Source: Acinetobacter geminorum
GTDB taxonomy: Bacteria; Pseudomonadota; Gammaproteobacteria; Pseudomonadales; Moraxellaceae
Direction: 5' to 3'
Assembly (NCBI RefSeq): GCF_013009345.1
Contig: NZ_JABELE010000014.1
Location: forward strand, 1-64,000
Length of the DNA: 64,000 nt
The position numbers were made by a program, and so were the translations under genes. Of this stretch, positions 39,423-47,673 are shown in pieces. Every line of letters begins with the position of its first letter. Position 1 is the stretch's first letter. The notes beneath the pieces were generated by a model. It saw nothing but the letters and a program-made list of their open reading frames with translations, made no database searches and had not been told where the DNA came from.

Positions 39423-39660
39423 CATTTTTCCTTTGATTGAACGTTGGCAGCGCGTATTGTGCCTAAACTCAACTTTAGAAGAAACAAATAATTTGATGCA
39501 TTTATGCAAACTATTTTGCCGAGCGAAACTCAGCTCATCAAATGCTTTTTTGGGAGTAAAACGTTCTGTTTTTAGCACGCTCTGTCACATATAAAACATT
39601 TCTCAAAATCTGTGCTTTCCCCTAAAATCACAAATCAAAACGACAAAAAAAGGGTCTTTT

Positions 39661-40218
39661 ATGCCTGCTGCTTCCTCTCAGTATTACACCCGTACCGCAC
39701 AAATTCTGCATTGGGTGATGGCAATTATTTTCATCGTCGCATGGGTTATTGGCTTTTATAGTGGAAATTTTTTAAGCTATGACGTTGATGGCAGCTTTAA
39801 AGGTGATGTGATTACGTTGCACAAGAATATTGCAACCACAATTATCTTTTTGGTAATTATCCGGATTTTATGGCGCTATACACATCCAGCTCCAAAACTA
39901 CCTGACACTATGTCACCGATGATGAAAACTTTGGCACATGTTGGTCATCTACTCCTTTATGTGATTTTGGTTGCTTTACCTGTCACTGGTTGCTTGTTTA
40001 GTTGGAGTGCTGGTCATCCTGCCCCTGTTTTATATTTATTTGAAATTCCGCGTTTAGTGCAAGATAACCCAGAGCTTTTAGCTGTTGTTAAACCATTACA
40101 TATTTATATTTCTTGGTTTGCCGGTTTTCTCATTGTTGGGCATGTACTTGCAGCTTTGAAACATCACTTTATTGATAAAGACAATATTTTAAATAGTATG
40201 ACCAAACAACCTAAATAA
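39661..40218 (+). CDS. Cytochrome b561 family protein
   Basis: This 185-residue membrane protein has four hydrophobic helices and the histidines expected for haem ligands: QILHWVMAIIFI, VITLHKNIATTIIF, LAHVGHLLLYVIL and PLHIYISWFAGFLIVGHVLA. Such proteins pass electrons, often to or from quinone, in the inner membrane. It stands alone before a strong terminator. The electron partner is unknown. Confidence 0.88.
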   Translation: MPAASSQYYTRTAQILHWVMAIIFIVAWVIGFYSGNFLSYDVDGSFKGDVITLHKNIATTIIFLVIIRILWRYTHPAPKLPDTMSPMMKTLAHVGHLLLYVILVALPVTGCLFSWSAGHPAPVLYLFEIPRLVQDNPELLAVVKPLHIYISWFAGFLIVGHVLAALKHHFIDKDNILNSMTKQPK

Positions 40219-40227
40219 ACCTGATAT

Positions 40228-40260
40228 ATAAAAAAACCGCCCGAGATGGGCGGTTTTTTT
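40228..40260. terminator. Bidirectional terminator
   Basis: AAAACCGCCC-GAGAT-GGGCGGTTTT with T7; serves the convergent cytochrome and deaminase genes. Confidence 0.85.
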
Positions 40261-40262
40261 AT

Positions 40263-41261
40263 TTAAATTTTTTGGATTTCTGCAATCCACTTTTGTTTCT
40301 CTTCATCTGAAATGAAAGAGGCTTCAAAAGAGTTAATTGCGAGTTGCTTCAACTCATCATTGGTTAAATCTAATGCCTGTTGAATGGCAAAGAAATTATC
40401 ATTCATATAACCACCGAAATATGAAGGATCATCTGAGTTAACCGTCACATGTACGCCTTTTTGTAAAAGACGGCGGATATTATGATCTTTCATATCCTTA
40501 ACAACACATAGCTTTAAGTTACTTAAAGGACAAACTGTTAATGGCATTTTTTCATTAATTAAACGTGCCATTAATTGTTCGTCTTCTTCAGAACGCACAC
40601 CATGATCAATACGATTCACTTTAAGTAGATCTAAAGCTTCCCATACATATTCAGGCGGGCCTTCTTCGCCAGCGTGTGCAACGATTAAGAAACCTTCTTC
40701 ACGCGCCTTAGCAAAAACACGTTCAAATTTAGCTGGCGGATGCCCTACTTCACTTGAATCAAGGCCAACTGCAATAATGTCTTGTTTAAATGGTAAAGCC
40801 TGCTCAAGTGTTTCAAATGCAGCTTCTTCACTTAAATGACGTAAGAAACACATAATCAGTTGAGAGCTAATACCAAACTTAGCTTTGGCATCTGCACAAG
40901 CGCGTTTTAAACCATTAATCACTGTTGAGAATGCAATACCACGGTCAGTGTGGGTTTGCGGGTCAAAGAACATTTCTGTGTGAACGACATGATCTTCGGC
41001 ACATTTCTCAAAATAAGCCCATGCTAAATCATAAAAGTCTTGTTCATGTACAAGAACATTCGCCCCAGCATAGTAAATATCTAAGAATGATTGAAGATTA
41101 TGAAAGTTATAAGCTTGCTTTACTTCTTCAACAGATTTGTAAGGAATCTGAATCTGATTGCGCTGGGCAATTGCAAACATTAATTCAGGTTCGAAAGTCC
41201 CTTCAATATGTACATGCAATTCGGCTTTTGGTAAGGCGCGAATCAGCTCGACTTGATTCAT
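40263..41261 (-). CDS. Adenine deaminase (adenosine deaminase family)
   Basis: This 332-residue metal-dependent deaminase turns adenine (or adenosine) into hypoxanthine (or inosine). Seen are the zinc motif AELHVHIEGT (H16, H18), ADP-type FFDPQTHTDRGI, VGLDSSEVGHPP, VAHAGEEGPPEY and VNSDDPSYFGGY. The phrases PQTHTDRGI and SEVGHPP are typical of the bacterial adenine deaminase branch. ATG 41261 has GGAG five bases upstream. The next gene upstream is a purine permease, so the pair fits purine salvage. Confidence 0.85.
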   Translation of the reverse strand: MNQVELIRALPKAELHVHIEGTFEPELMFAIAQRNQIQIPYKSVEEVKQAYNFHNLQSFLDIYYAGANVLVHEQDFYDLAWAYFEKCAEDHVVHTEMFFDPQTHTDRGIAFSTVINGLKRACADAKAKFGISSQLIMCFLRHLSEEAAFETLEQALPFKQDIIAVGLDSSEVGHPPAKFERVFAKAREEGFLIVAHAGEEGPPEYVWEALDLLKVNRIDHGVRSEEDEQLMARLINEKMPLTVCPLSNLKLCVVKDMKDHNIRRLLQKGVHVTVNSDDPSYFGGYMNDNFFAIQQALDLTNDELKQLAINSFEASFISDEEKQKWIAEIQKI

Positions 41262-41281
41262 ATTAACTCCACGTCTAAAGA

Positions 41282-41311
41282 AAAAGGGTGTGGTCAAAAT
41301 CACACCCTTTT
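41282..41311 (-). terminator. Hairpin between permease and deaminase genes
   Basis: AAAAGGGTGTG and CACACCCTTTT around an eight-base loop; T run on both strands. Confidence 0.7.
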
Positions 41312-41376
41312 ATAATTTTCTTCTTATTGAAAACTATGTCTAAGATAGCTCAAGAAGAAAATTATAAAAAATCATA

Positions 41377-42696
41377 TTAACCGCCAAATGCGATAAATTT
41401 AAATACCCAAAGTGCAGCAATAATCCATACCATGTACGGTACAGTTTTTGCCTTACCCGTGAATAATTTAACTAATGCATAGCTAATAAAGCCCATTGCA
41501 ATACCATCAGCAATTGAATAGGTGAATGGCATAAATACAATGGTTAAAAATGCTGGAACAGCTTCAGTAATATCATCCCAATCAATGTGAGTGATCCCTT
41601 GGATCATCAATACACCAATAAACAATAAAGCTGGCGCCGTTGCAAAACCTGGTACAGATTGAGCGAGAGGTGCTAAAAATAAACAGCAGATAAATAAGAC
41701 TGCAACCACAACAGCAGTTAAACCAGTACGTCCGCCTGCTGCCACACCTGAAGCTGATTCAATATATGGTGTAGTTGAAGATGTACCTAATGCGGCACCT
41801 GCAACGATTGCAGTAGAGTCTGCAAATAATGCTTTCTTCAAACGAGGTAATTTACCGTCTTGTAAAAGACCTGCACGGTGTGAAACACCAACCAAAGTAC
41901 CTGTGCTGTCAAACAAGTCCACAATAAAGAATACGAAAATGACGCCGACCATACTTGCAGTAAATAGACCTTCAAAGTCCATTTGCATGAATGTTGGTGC
42001 AATTGAAGGAATTTGACCCACTACACCCTTAAATTCATTTAAACCTAAAGCAGTAGCGATGGCCGTAACAACTAAAATACTAATAATGATTGCGCCACGA
42101 ACTTTTAATTGGTGTAAAACCACAATCATTAAAAATCCGAATAACGCTAATAATACTTTAGGCTGTTTAATATCGCCCAAACCAACTAATGTCGCTTGGT
42201 TATCAACAATGATTCCAGCATTTTTTAGTGCAATCAGTGCTAGGAACAAACCAATACCACCACCGATTGCAAATTTAAGTGACATTGGAATCGCATTAAC
42301 AATCGCTTCACGAATTTTAAAGAAGCTAATTGCAAGAAAGACAAGGCCTGAAACAAAAACAGCGGCTAAAGCTGTTTGCCATGGCACGCCCATTCCCATA
42401 CAAACCGAATAGGTAAAGTAAGCGTTTAAACCCATACCAGGGGCCAGTGCGATTGGATAATTAGCAATGATCCCCATTACTAAACATCCGATTGCTGCTG
42501 CCAAACAGGTCGCAACGAATACGGCACCATGATCCATGCCGGTTTCAGATAAAATGAGTGGATTGACAATAATGATGTAACACATCGTTAGGAATGTAGT
42601 TACACCAGCAAGAACTTCAGTTCGGAAAGTGGTTTTATTGTCGCTTAGCTTAAATAAACGCTCTAACCAGCCTGCCGAAGAATTGGGCGCCGCCAT
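41377..42696 (-). CDS. NCS2-family purine permease (hypoxanthine/guanine/adenine type)
   Basis: This 439-residue inner-membrane protein has about 12-14 helices. It carries AzgA-type marks: TTFLTMCYIIIVNPLILSET, ALAPGMGLNAYFTYSVC, the TSSTTPYIESASGVAAGGRTGL block and FIVDLFDSTGTLVGVS. The AzgA/GhxP branch moves hypoxanthine, guanine or adenine with protons. It sits next to an adenine deaminase. Substrate cannot be fixed from sequence alone. Confidence 0.9.
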   Translation of the reverse strand: MAAPNSSAGWLERLFKLSDNKTTFRTEVLAGVTTFLTMCYIIIVNPLILSETGMDHGAVFVATCLAAAIGCLVMGIIANYPIALAPGMGLNAYFTYSVCMGMGVPWQTALAAVFVSGLVFLAISFFKIREAIVNAIPMSLKFAIGGGIGLFLALIALKNAGIIVDNQATLVGLGDIKQPKVLLALFGFLMIVVLHQLKVRGAIIISILVVTAIATALGLNEFKGVVGQIPSIAPTFMQMDFEGLFTASMVGVIFVFFIVDLFDSTGTLVGVSHRAGLLQDGKLPRLKKALFADSTAIVAGAALGTSSTTPYIESASGVAAGGRTGLTAVVVAVLFICCLFLAPLAQSVPGFATAPALLFIGVLMIQGITHIDWDDITEAVPAFLTIVFMPFTYSIADGIAMGFISYALVKLFTGKAKTVPYMVWIIAALWVFKFIAFGG

Positions 42697-43017
42697 AAGT
42701 AGCCTCTATGCAAAATCTGAACTGTGGAATATTTACGTCTATGTAGGTCTCTGAACAATATTGTTTTTCTGTTCAGTCCTATAAACAAGAATCTCAAATT
42801 TAAGAAGCAACAAATATGCCACTCATTTGGTTTCTAGTTGTATACGTAGAAAATAACCACAGCCCCTCTTGAAACACAAAAAAGCTGCATAACCCCTATG
42901 CAGCTTTTTTACTATACGTTCAATAAGTTTAACAGATTCAACAGAAACATGATCAAAATTTATGAAAAGATATGACCAATGGCACTGTAAAAATTAGAAA
43001 TTTATAGCTCAACATTG
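42697..43017. other. Leader and terminator region, no gene
   Basis: The permease leader on the minus strand holds a hairpin with arms CTGAACA and TGTTCAG (42751-42776). A strong stem, AAAAAAGCTGCATA / TATGCAGCTTTTTT (42878-42910), ends transcription from the small gene to the right. No purine-riboswitch core was recognised. Confidence 0.5.
42878..42910. terminator. Terminator downstream of the 75-aa gene
   Basis: AAAAAAGCTGCATA-ACCCC-TATGCAGCTTTTTT; bidirectional T runs. Confidence 0.8.
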
Positions 43018-43245
43018 CTAAAAAATAATTTTTTTCTCGCCTATATATTGTTGCATATTATAAGAGGCTAAATTGCTATGATGAGCATGATTAGGATTTC
43101 GCTCGATACTTTGTAAATTTTTTTCAGCCTCTTGTATGATCCGCATTAGCTCTTGATGTCTCTTATTTTGAGTATCTAAATACACCCAATACCCTAGTAC
43201 AAAGACGATACCCACACACAACACTATTAATACTTTATTGATCAT
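43018..43245 (-). CDS. Small single-span membrane protein, unknown
   Basis: This 75-residue product has one N-terminal helix (VLIVLCVGIVFVLGYWVYL) and a charged helical tail (KRHQELMRIIQEAEKNLQSI) facing the other side. The terminator downstream supports a real transcript. No family was recognised. Confidence 0.6.
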   Translation of the reverse strand: MINKVLIVLCVGIVFVLGYWVYLDTQNKRHQELMRIIQEAEKNLQSIERNPNHAHHSNLASYNMQQYIGEKKIIF

Positions 43246-43844
43246 TATTATTATCTCTATGTTTTTAATGTTAATGATCTTAACAAAAAATTATAGCTTT
43301 GTGAATATTTTCACATTTATTTACAATAATACATTACCACTCAAGCAATTGAAAATAAATGTGATTTTTAAAATATTCATAAAATCACCAATAATTATTA
43401 AACTTTTCCATTGAAAAGTACCTTTATTTTATTAGAACTTATTTTAGTTATTTTTTAATATTATTTTTTTATCACATTTAATTATTAATTTATTTTAAAG
43501 ACAAGGTATAGACAAATGTGTATATGGCTTAAAATTTCTTTTTTATTTACCGAGCTTCAGATGAAATAAAAAGGAACTATTTTTGTTTATGCGGTTTTCT
43601 TTAAAATTGTTTCTTTAGCTACTAATTTCTGTGGTTCTTCTCCAGCTTACAAATAAAATTCTATTCAACGTAATCTTCATCTTATTTAAGAAATAGCTTT
43701 TATTACTATCTTTTGATTAGCAACATTACGTTCAAGTTTCATCGTTCCATAAATCACACCAAGCTTTCTATTTTCAGAGATTTATTCCCATAAACGCTAC
43801 GATAAAATGCACTCAGATAAAAAATTAAATGAGGAGAATACATC
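43246..43844. other. AT-rich gap without genes
   Basis: No ORF of note is present on either strand; the stretch 43300-43560 is almost all A and T. The pirin ribosome site (GAGGAG) lies at its right end. Confidence 0.6.
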
Positions 43845-44567
43845 ATGTTTGATATGCGTTTATCTCACGAGCGTGGTGCAGCACATCATGGTTGGTTACA
43901 ATCAAAACATAGCTTTTCATTTGCTAACTATTGGGATCCTAAACAAGTCGGTTTTTCGGACCTCCTTGTAATTAACGATGATAACGTTGCTCCATCTAAA
44001 GGCTTTGGTACTCACCCTCACCGCAATATGGAAATTATTTCCTATGTGCTTGAAGGCGCATTAGAGCATAAAGACTCAATGGGTACAGGTTCTGTGATTG
44101 TGCCGGGTGACATTCAACTAATGAGTGCAGGTCGTGGTGTTGCTCATAGTGAATTTAACCACTCAGCTCAAGAAGGTGTTCATTTCTTGCAAATTTGGGT
44201 TGTTCCAAATGAAGTGAATACAGAGCCTGGCTATCAACAAGTTCATATTGATGAAGCAGACAAACGCGGTAAATTGCATTTGATCATCTCACCAAAAGGT
44301 GGTGAGAAAACTTTATCGATCAAACAAGACATTAATATTTACTCAGGTCTTTTTGATGGTGAAGAAACTGCTGAATTTGTAATTCCTGAGGGTCGTTATG
44401 TGTACCTACACGTTGCCAAAGGTCGTGTTGATGTAAATGGTAAAACTTTTAATACTGGCGATGCAGCACGTATTCGTGACGGTGGAAGCTTATCGTTTAC
44501 CAATGGTGATAACGCCGAAATTTTGATTTTCGATATGCGTCCTGAAGAAGTTCCAACCATGCCATAA
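43845..44567 (+). CDS. Pirin-family bicupin protein
   Basis: This 240-residue bicupin has the pirin signature: HHGWLQSKHSFSFANYWDPK, then VAPSKGFGTHPHRNMEIISY, with HPH and a later VHFLQIWVVP. In E. coli the related YhhW breaks down quercetin; the role in Acinetobacter is unknown. GAGGAG lies nine bases before the ATG and a strong terminator follows. The iron ligands (His57, His59, His101 area) appear intact. Confidence 0.92.
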   Translation: MFDMRLSHERGAAHHGWLQSKHSFSFANYWDPKQVGFSDLLVINDDNVAPSKGFGTHPHRNMEIISYVLEGALEHKDSMGTGSVIVPGDIQLMSAGRGVAHSEFNHSAQEGVHFLQIWVVPNEVNTEPGYQQVHIDEADKRGKLHLIISPKGGEKTLSIKQDINIYSGLFDGEETAEFVIPEGRYVYLHVAKGRVDVNGKTFNTGDAARIRDGGSLSFTNGDNAEILIFDMRPEEVPTMP

Positions 44568-44574
44568 TGCAATT

Positions 44575-44610
44575 AAGCCCTCACATAAACTTTATGTGAG
44601 GGCTTTTTAT
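44575..44610. terminator. Pirin gene terminator
   Basis: AAGCCCTCACATAAA-C-TTTATGTGAGGGCTT, a perfect 15-bp stem followed by T5. Confidence 0.85.
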
Positions 44611-44645
44611 ATTGTTTAGTCGACTTATGAAAATGCTATCTCTGC

Positions 44646-45266
44646 TCAATGCTCTTCTGAACGCGCCATCTCTGTGTTGATATAACTCATGATCATCGTG
44701 GTTAGCCCCTGTACCATTTCATCAAAACTAATATAAGGGTTTGGCAAAATAAGATGCCGTGCGACATTAAAAATTCCACTATTGATACAGATATAGGTAA
44801 TTACGGGTAAATTATTAATTTTTAGGTATTTGGGATTATGCATCATATATTTCATGATGACTTCCATTAAAGCCTGTTCAATTTTGGGAATGTATTTGTC
44901 GTACTGCAATTCCCCTGCATAGCGCAAAACAGTCAAATAGCGGTCATTATTTTTCTTTAATAAATCACTAAAAGTATAAAAAATCATTTCAATGACAGGC
45001 TCTAACTCCAACTGTAAAATCGTCGGTGTAAGCTCTGTAATCATGTCCAGAATTTCCCGAACAAAAAAGTGATTCATCGCATCATAAATTTCTTCTTTAT
45101 TTTTAAAATATTCGTATAAAGACCCGACACTCACCCCTGCAATTTCTGCAATATGACGTGTCGTGGTTCCACTCGGTCCATGAAGTGCCACTGCAATAAA
45201 ACCTGCTTCAATAATCGTGTCGACAGTGACTTTGGCTCGAGTTTGACGAGGTTTACGCGTAGTCAT
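44646..45266 (-). CDS. TetR-family repressor
   Basis: This 206-residue regulator has the TetR HTH at residues about 15-60 (TTRHIAEIAGVSVGSLYEYF then KNKEEIYDAM). The C-terminal ligand domain is helical and hydrophobic (PVIEMIFYTFSDLLKKNNDR). It is divergent from the oxidation operon beginning at 45793. A palindrome-like site lies 15 bp before its start and is repeated before the operon, so autoregulation and operon control are likely. The ligand is unknown, perhaps a fatty compound. Confidence 0.9.
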   Translation of the reverse strand: MTTRKPRQTRAKVTVDTIIEAGFIAVALHGPSGTTTRHIAEIAGVSVGSLYEYFKNKEEIYDAMNHFFVREILDMITELTPTILQLELEPVIEMIFYTFSDLLKKNNDRYLTVLRYAGELQYDKYIPKIEQALMEVIMKYMMHNPKYLKINNLPVITYICINSGIFNVARHLILPNPYISFDEMVQGLTTMIMSYINTEMARSEEH

Positions 45267-45280
45267 ACGATCTAATCAAT

Positions 45281-45303
45281 AATCCGAACATAAAGTCAGA
45301 TTA
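45281..45303. promoter_or_regulatory. TetR-type operator, copy 1
   Basis: AATCCGAACATAA followed by A then GTCAGATTA. The same 23 bp with one difference recurs at 45549-45571. Both halves are roughly inverted (AATC-GA-CAT/ATGTC-GATT), as TetR sites are. Confidence 0.72.
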
Positions 45304-45548
45304 GCATGTAATCTAACTCGGTAGAAATAAAAAAACAAAATCCGAATAGTTGTCAAACTTAATCAGAAAAACTGAGAAAAACAGATCTCAACTTATCAAT
45401 CAATCGATGCTTTTATTTACTATTTTCCGAGATCAGGAATAAATTTAATTTGTTATATTTCAAAAATATAAATCAAATTTATTTAAAATTATTATTACAA
45501 AGAATGTCTAAAAAATACTTTTATATATTTAAAAATTTACCCGAATTG

Positions 45549-45571
45549 AATCCGAACATAATGTCAGATTA
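45549..45571. promoter_or_regulatory. TetR-type operator, copy 2
   Basis: AATCCGAACATAA followed by T then GTCAGATTA, 22 of 23 bases as copy 1 and in the same orientation, 268 bp away and 222 bp before the first operon gene. Confidence 0.72.
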
Positions 45572-45573
45572 AT

Positions 45574-45741
45574 ATGAAAAAATTAAAGAAGACTCTTTAA
45601 GCAGCTCTTTTGTCTGCCTCGGTTCTTCTTCCGTTATTCAGCCAAATAATCAAACAAATAACGGAGCAACAACACCGTAGTCAATGCAGAGAATTATCTG
45701 TTTTTGAAAATGGAATTTTACAGTGCTTTGTTGATCATTGA
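45574..45741 (+). pseudogene. Remnant of an exported-protein gene
   Basis: ATG 45574 reads MKKLKKTL, then an in-frame TAA (45598-45600), then AALLSASVLLPLFSQ and 32 more codons to TGA. The two sides of the stop together look like one Sec signal peptide. No ribosome site is apparent. It looks like a decayed exported-protein gene that once began the operon. Low certainty. Confidence 0.35.
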
Positions 45742-45792
45742 GTTTATTAATTTTCATCAAAATGCACCACTACTTTGCTTCAGGGTGTCGCC

Positions 45793-46752
45793 ATGATCTC
45801 GACCGCAGTTAAAAAATCATTCAACAAACTTAAATTTCAGCGTGAAATTGAGCTACCAGATTTTGCTAGCAAAAGCTCAATTCCAATCAGACATTTAAAT
45901 ATTGGTTTTGATGGTAAAGAAATTGATGTCAGATTCTATATGGACAATCAATTTGCTACTTTGTTTTTTGCCACACTTTCGGTGTTTTTAACTTATGGCG
46001 AAGATCTGGTTATTGAAACCGCTCGCCATCACCGTGAATTTATCAAAGATCCAATATTAAAGCAGCGAGTAACGTCGTTGATTGGCCAAGAAGCAATTCA
46101 CTCAAAATTGCACAATGAATATAACGATGCCCTTCAAGATGCTGAATATCCTGTTGCGCTATATCGTTTTCTTGGCTCAAACTTCTTTAAATATGTTTTC
46201 TTAAAGTTTCCACAGCCACTCAAATTATCAATGATGGCGGGTATTGAGCATTTTACTGCGGTACTTGCTGAATACATGATGAAGCATGAAAAGAACTTCT
46301 ATTATTCAAATGACGAAAAAAGCCGCGCATTGTGGATGTGGCATATGCTTGAAGAATCTGAGCATAAAGATATTGCCTATGATGTCTATCAACTGTTAAA
46401 TGGTAGTTATGCACTACGTGCATCTGGTTTCTTCCTCGCGCTATTTACCATTTTAGGTTTAATCCCTGCGACTACATTATTTGTCCCTGTTTTAAGAAAG
46501 CCACAAGAGATGCTGACCTTGAAATTCTGGAAGGACGCCCGTCGTGGTGTAGGCTTAATCTTTGGTCCAAAAGACGGAGTTTTCGGCAGTACGATTGGTC
46601 AAATTCTTGACTACTTACGCCCAGACTTTCATCCAAATGATCATGATACGACTGAATATCTTGAGTATTACAAAAAGAAATTGCTGACCGAAGGCGGCGC
46701 AATTGCTCCTTACTTTGTTAAAGAATTTACCCCACCAGTACGCATGTCTTAA
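45793..46752 (+). CDS. Predicted metal-dependent hydrolase (PF10118 type)
   Basis: This 319-residue protein fits the PF10118 metal-dependent hydrolase family, helical and ferritin-like, with several conserved acidic and His residues: RHHREFIKDP, IGQEAIHSKLHNEYND, AGIEHFTAVLAEYM and HMLEESEHKDIAYDVY. The E-x-x-H pairs suggest a di-metal site. ATG 45793 has AGGGTG upstream. It is the first gene of the TetR-linked operon. The substrate is unknown. Confidence 0.82.
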   Translation: MISTAVKKSFNKLKFQREIELPDFASKSSIPIRHLNIGFDGKEIDVRFYMDNQFATLFFATLSVFLTYGEDLVIETARHHREFIKDPILKQRVTSLIGQEAIHSKLHNEYNDALQDAEYPVALYRFLGSNFFKYVFLKFPQPLKLSMMAGIEHFTAVLAEYMMKHEKNFYYSNDEKSRALWMWHMLEESEHKDIAYDVYQLLNGSYALRASGFFLALFTILGLIPATTLFVPVLRKPQEMLTLKFWKDARRGVGLIFGPKDGVFGSTIGQILDYLRPDFHPNDHDTTEYLEYYKKKLLTEGGAIAPYFVKEFTPPVRMS

Positions 46753-46817
46753 TCGTCCTGCATTTCCAGCTATCGAATAGGTAGCTGGTATCTCTTCAAG
46801 CTATTTATGGATGAATC

Positions 46818-47651
46818 ATGATTTTATTTGGCAAAAAGAAAGTTAAACCAAGCCAAAAAGCTTATGCCGTAGTGACGGGTGCAGGCAGTGGGATTGGTCG
46901 AAGTTTTGCAATTGAACTTGCGAAACGTGGTGGTAGCGTAGTGTGTGCAGATATTAATCTCGAAGCTGCTGAAGAAACAGTAAAACTTCTTGAACAAGAA
47001 GGCGCAAAAGCTTTTGCTATGCGTTGTGATGTGGGTAATGCTGAACAAGTTAACCATCTCGCTGAAACTGCTGAAATTTTGCTTGGGCACCCTGTAACTC
47101 TTGTCATTAATAATGCTGGTGTAGGTTTGGGTGGCAAGTTTGACGAGCTAACCTTAGAAGACTGGAACTGGGTCATGAATATTAACCTTTGGGGTGTTAT
47201 TCATGGTTGTCATGCATTTGTTCCCAAGTTTAAAAAGTTAGGTTACGGCGCGATTATTAATGTGGCATCTGCGGCATCTTACACGGCTGCACCAGAAATG
47301 ACTGCTTATAACGTGACTAAAGCGGGTGTGCGTGCGCTTTCAGAAACGCTTTCTGCCGAACTGCGTAAGTTTAATATTAAAGTGAATGTGCTCTGCCCGA
47401 CGCTGGTACCCACCAATATCATTAAAAATGGTCGAATTCCAGGACGTTATTCAAAGCTAGCAGACCATGCACTGATGAACTATGCGCTCACCACAAGTGA
47501 CGATGTTGCAAGATTAACCCTTAATCGCCTTGATCAGGATGAGATGTATACCATTCCTCAAATTGATGCGAAGTTATTCTGGCTCATGAAACGTGCATCC
47601 CCAAGCTTGTATACCAAGTTCCTTGGTACATCGTACAAATTATTTAAATAA
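46818..47651 (+). CDS. Short-chain dehydrogenase/reductase 1
   Basis: This 277-residue SDR has the NAD(P) site TGAGSGIGRSFAIELAKRG, NNAGVG, a Ser in NVASAAS and YNVTKAG with the catalytic Tyr-x3-Lys. It would oxidise or reduce a hydroxyl/keto group, likely a partner to the following monooxygenase. It has a paralogue at 52879-53733. Confidence 0.9.
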   Translation: MILFGKKKVKPSQKAYAVVTGAGSGIGRSFAIELAKRGGSVVCADINLEAAEETVKLLEQEGAKAFAMRCDVGNAEQVNHLAETAEILLGHPVTLVINNAGVGLGGKFDELTLEDWNWVMNINLWGVIHGCHAFVPKFKKLGYGAIINVASAASYTAAPEMTAYNVTKAGVRALSETLSAELRKFNIKVNVLCPTLVPTNIIKNGRIPGRYSKLADHALMNYALTTSDDVARLTLNRLDQDEMYTIPQIDAKLFWLMKRASPSLYTKFLGTSYKLFK

Positions 47652-47673
47652 GAAATTTATAGGTAGTACACAT

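Larger units (their letters stand above)
45267..45792. other. Divergent control region of the oxidation operon
   Basis: This gap holds two TetR-type sites (next entry) and a stop-interrupted signal-peptide-like frame at 45574-45741. Between them lies about 230 bp of AT-rich DNA without an ORF. Confidence 0.6.

Noticed and set aside
40263..41261. Calling the deaminase strictly an adenosine deaminase
   Set aside because: The motif set is shared by both activities and details favour the adenine branch; kept as adenine deaminase of the adenosine deaminase family.
42697..42878. Possible purine riboswitch in the permease leader
   Set aside because: A hairpin is present, but the three-way junction core with its conserved loops was not found.
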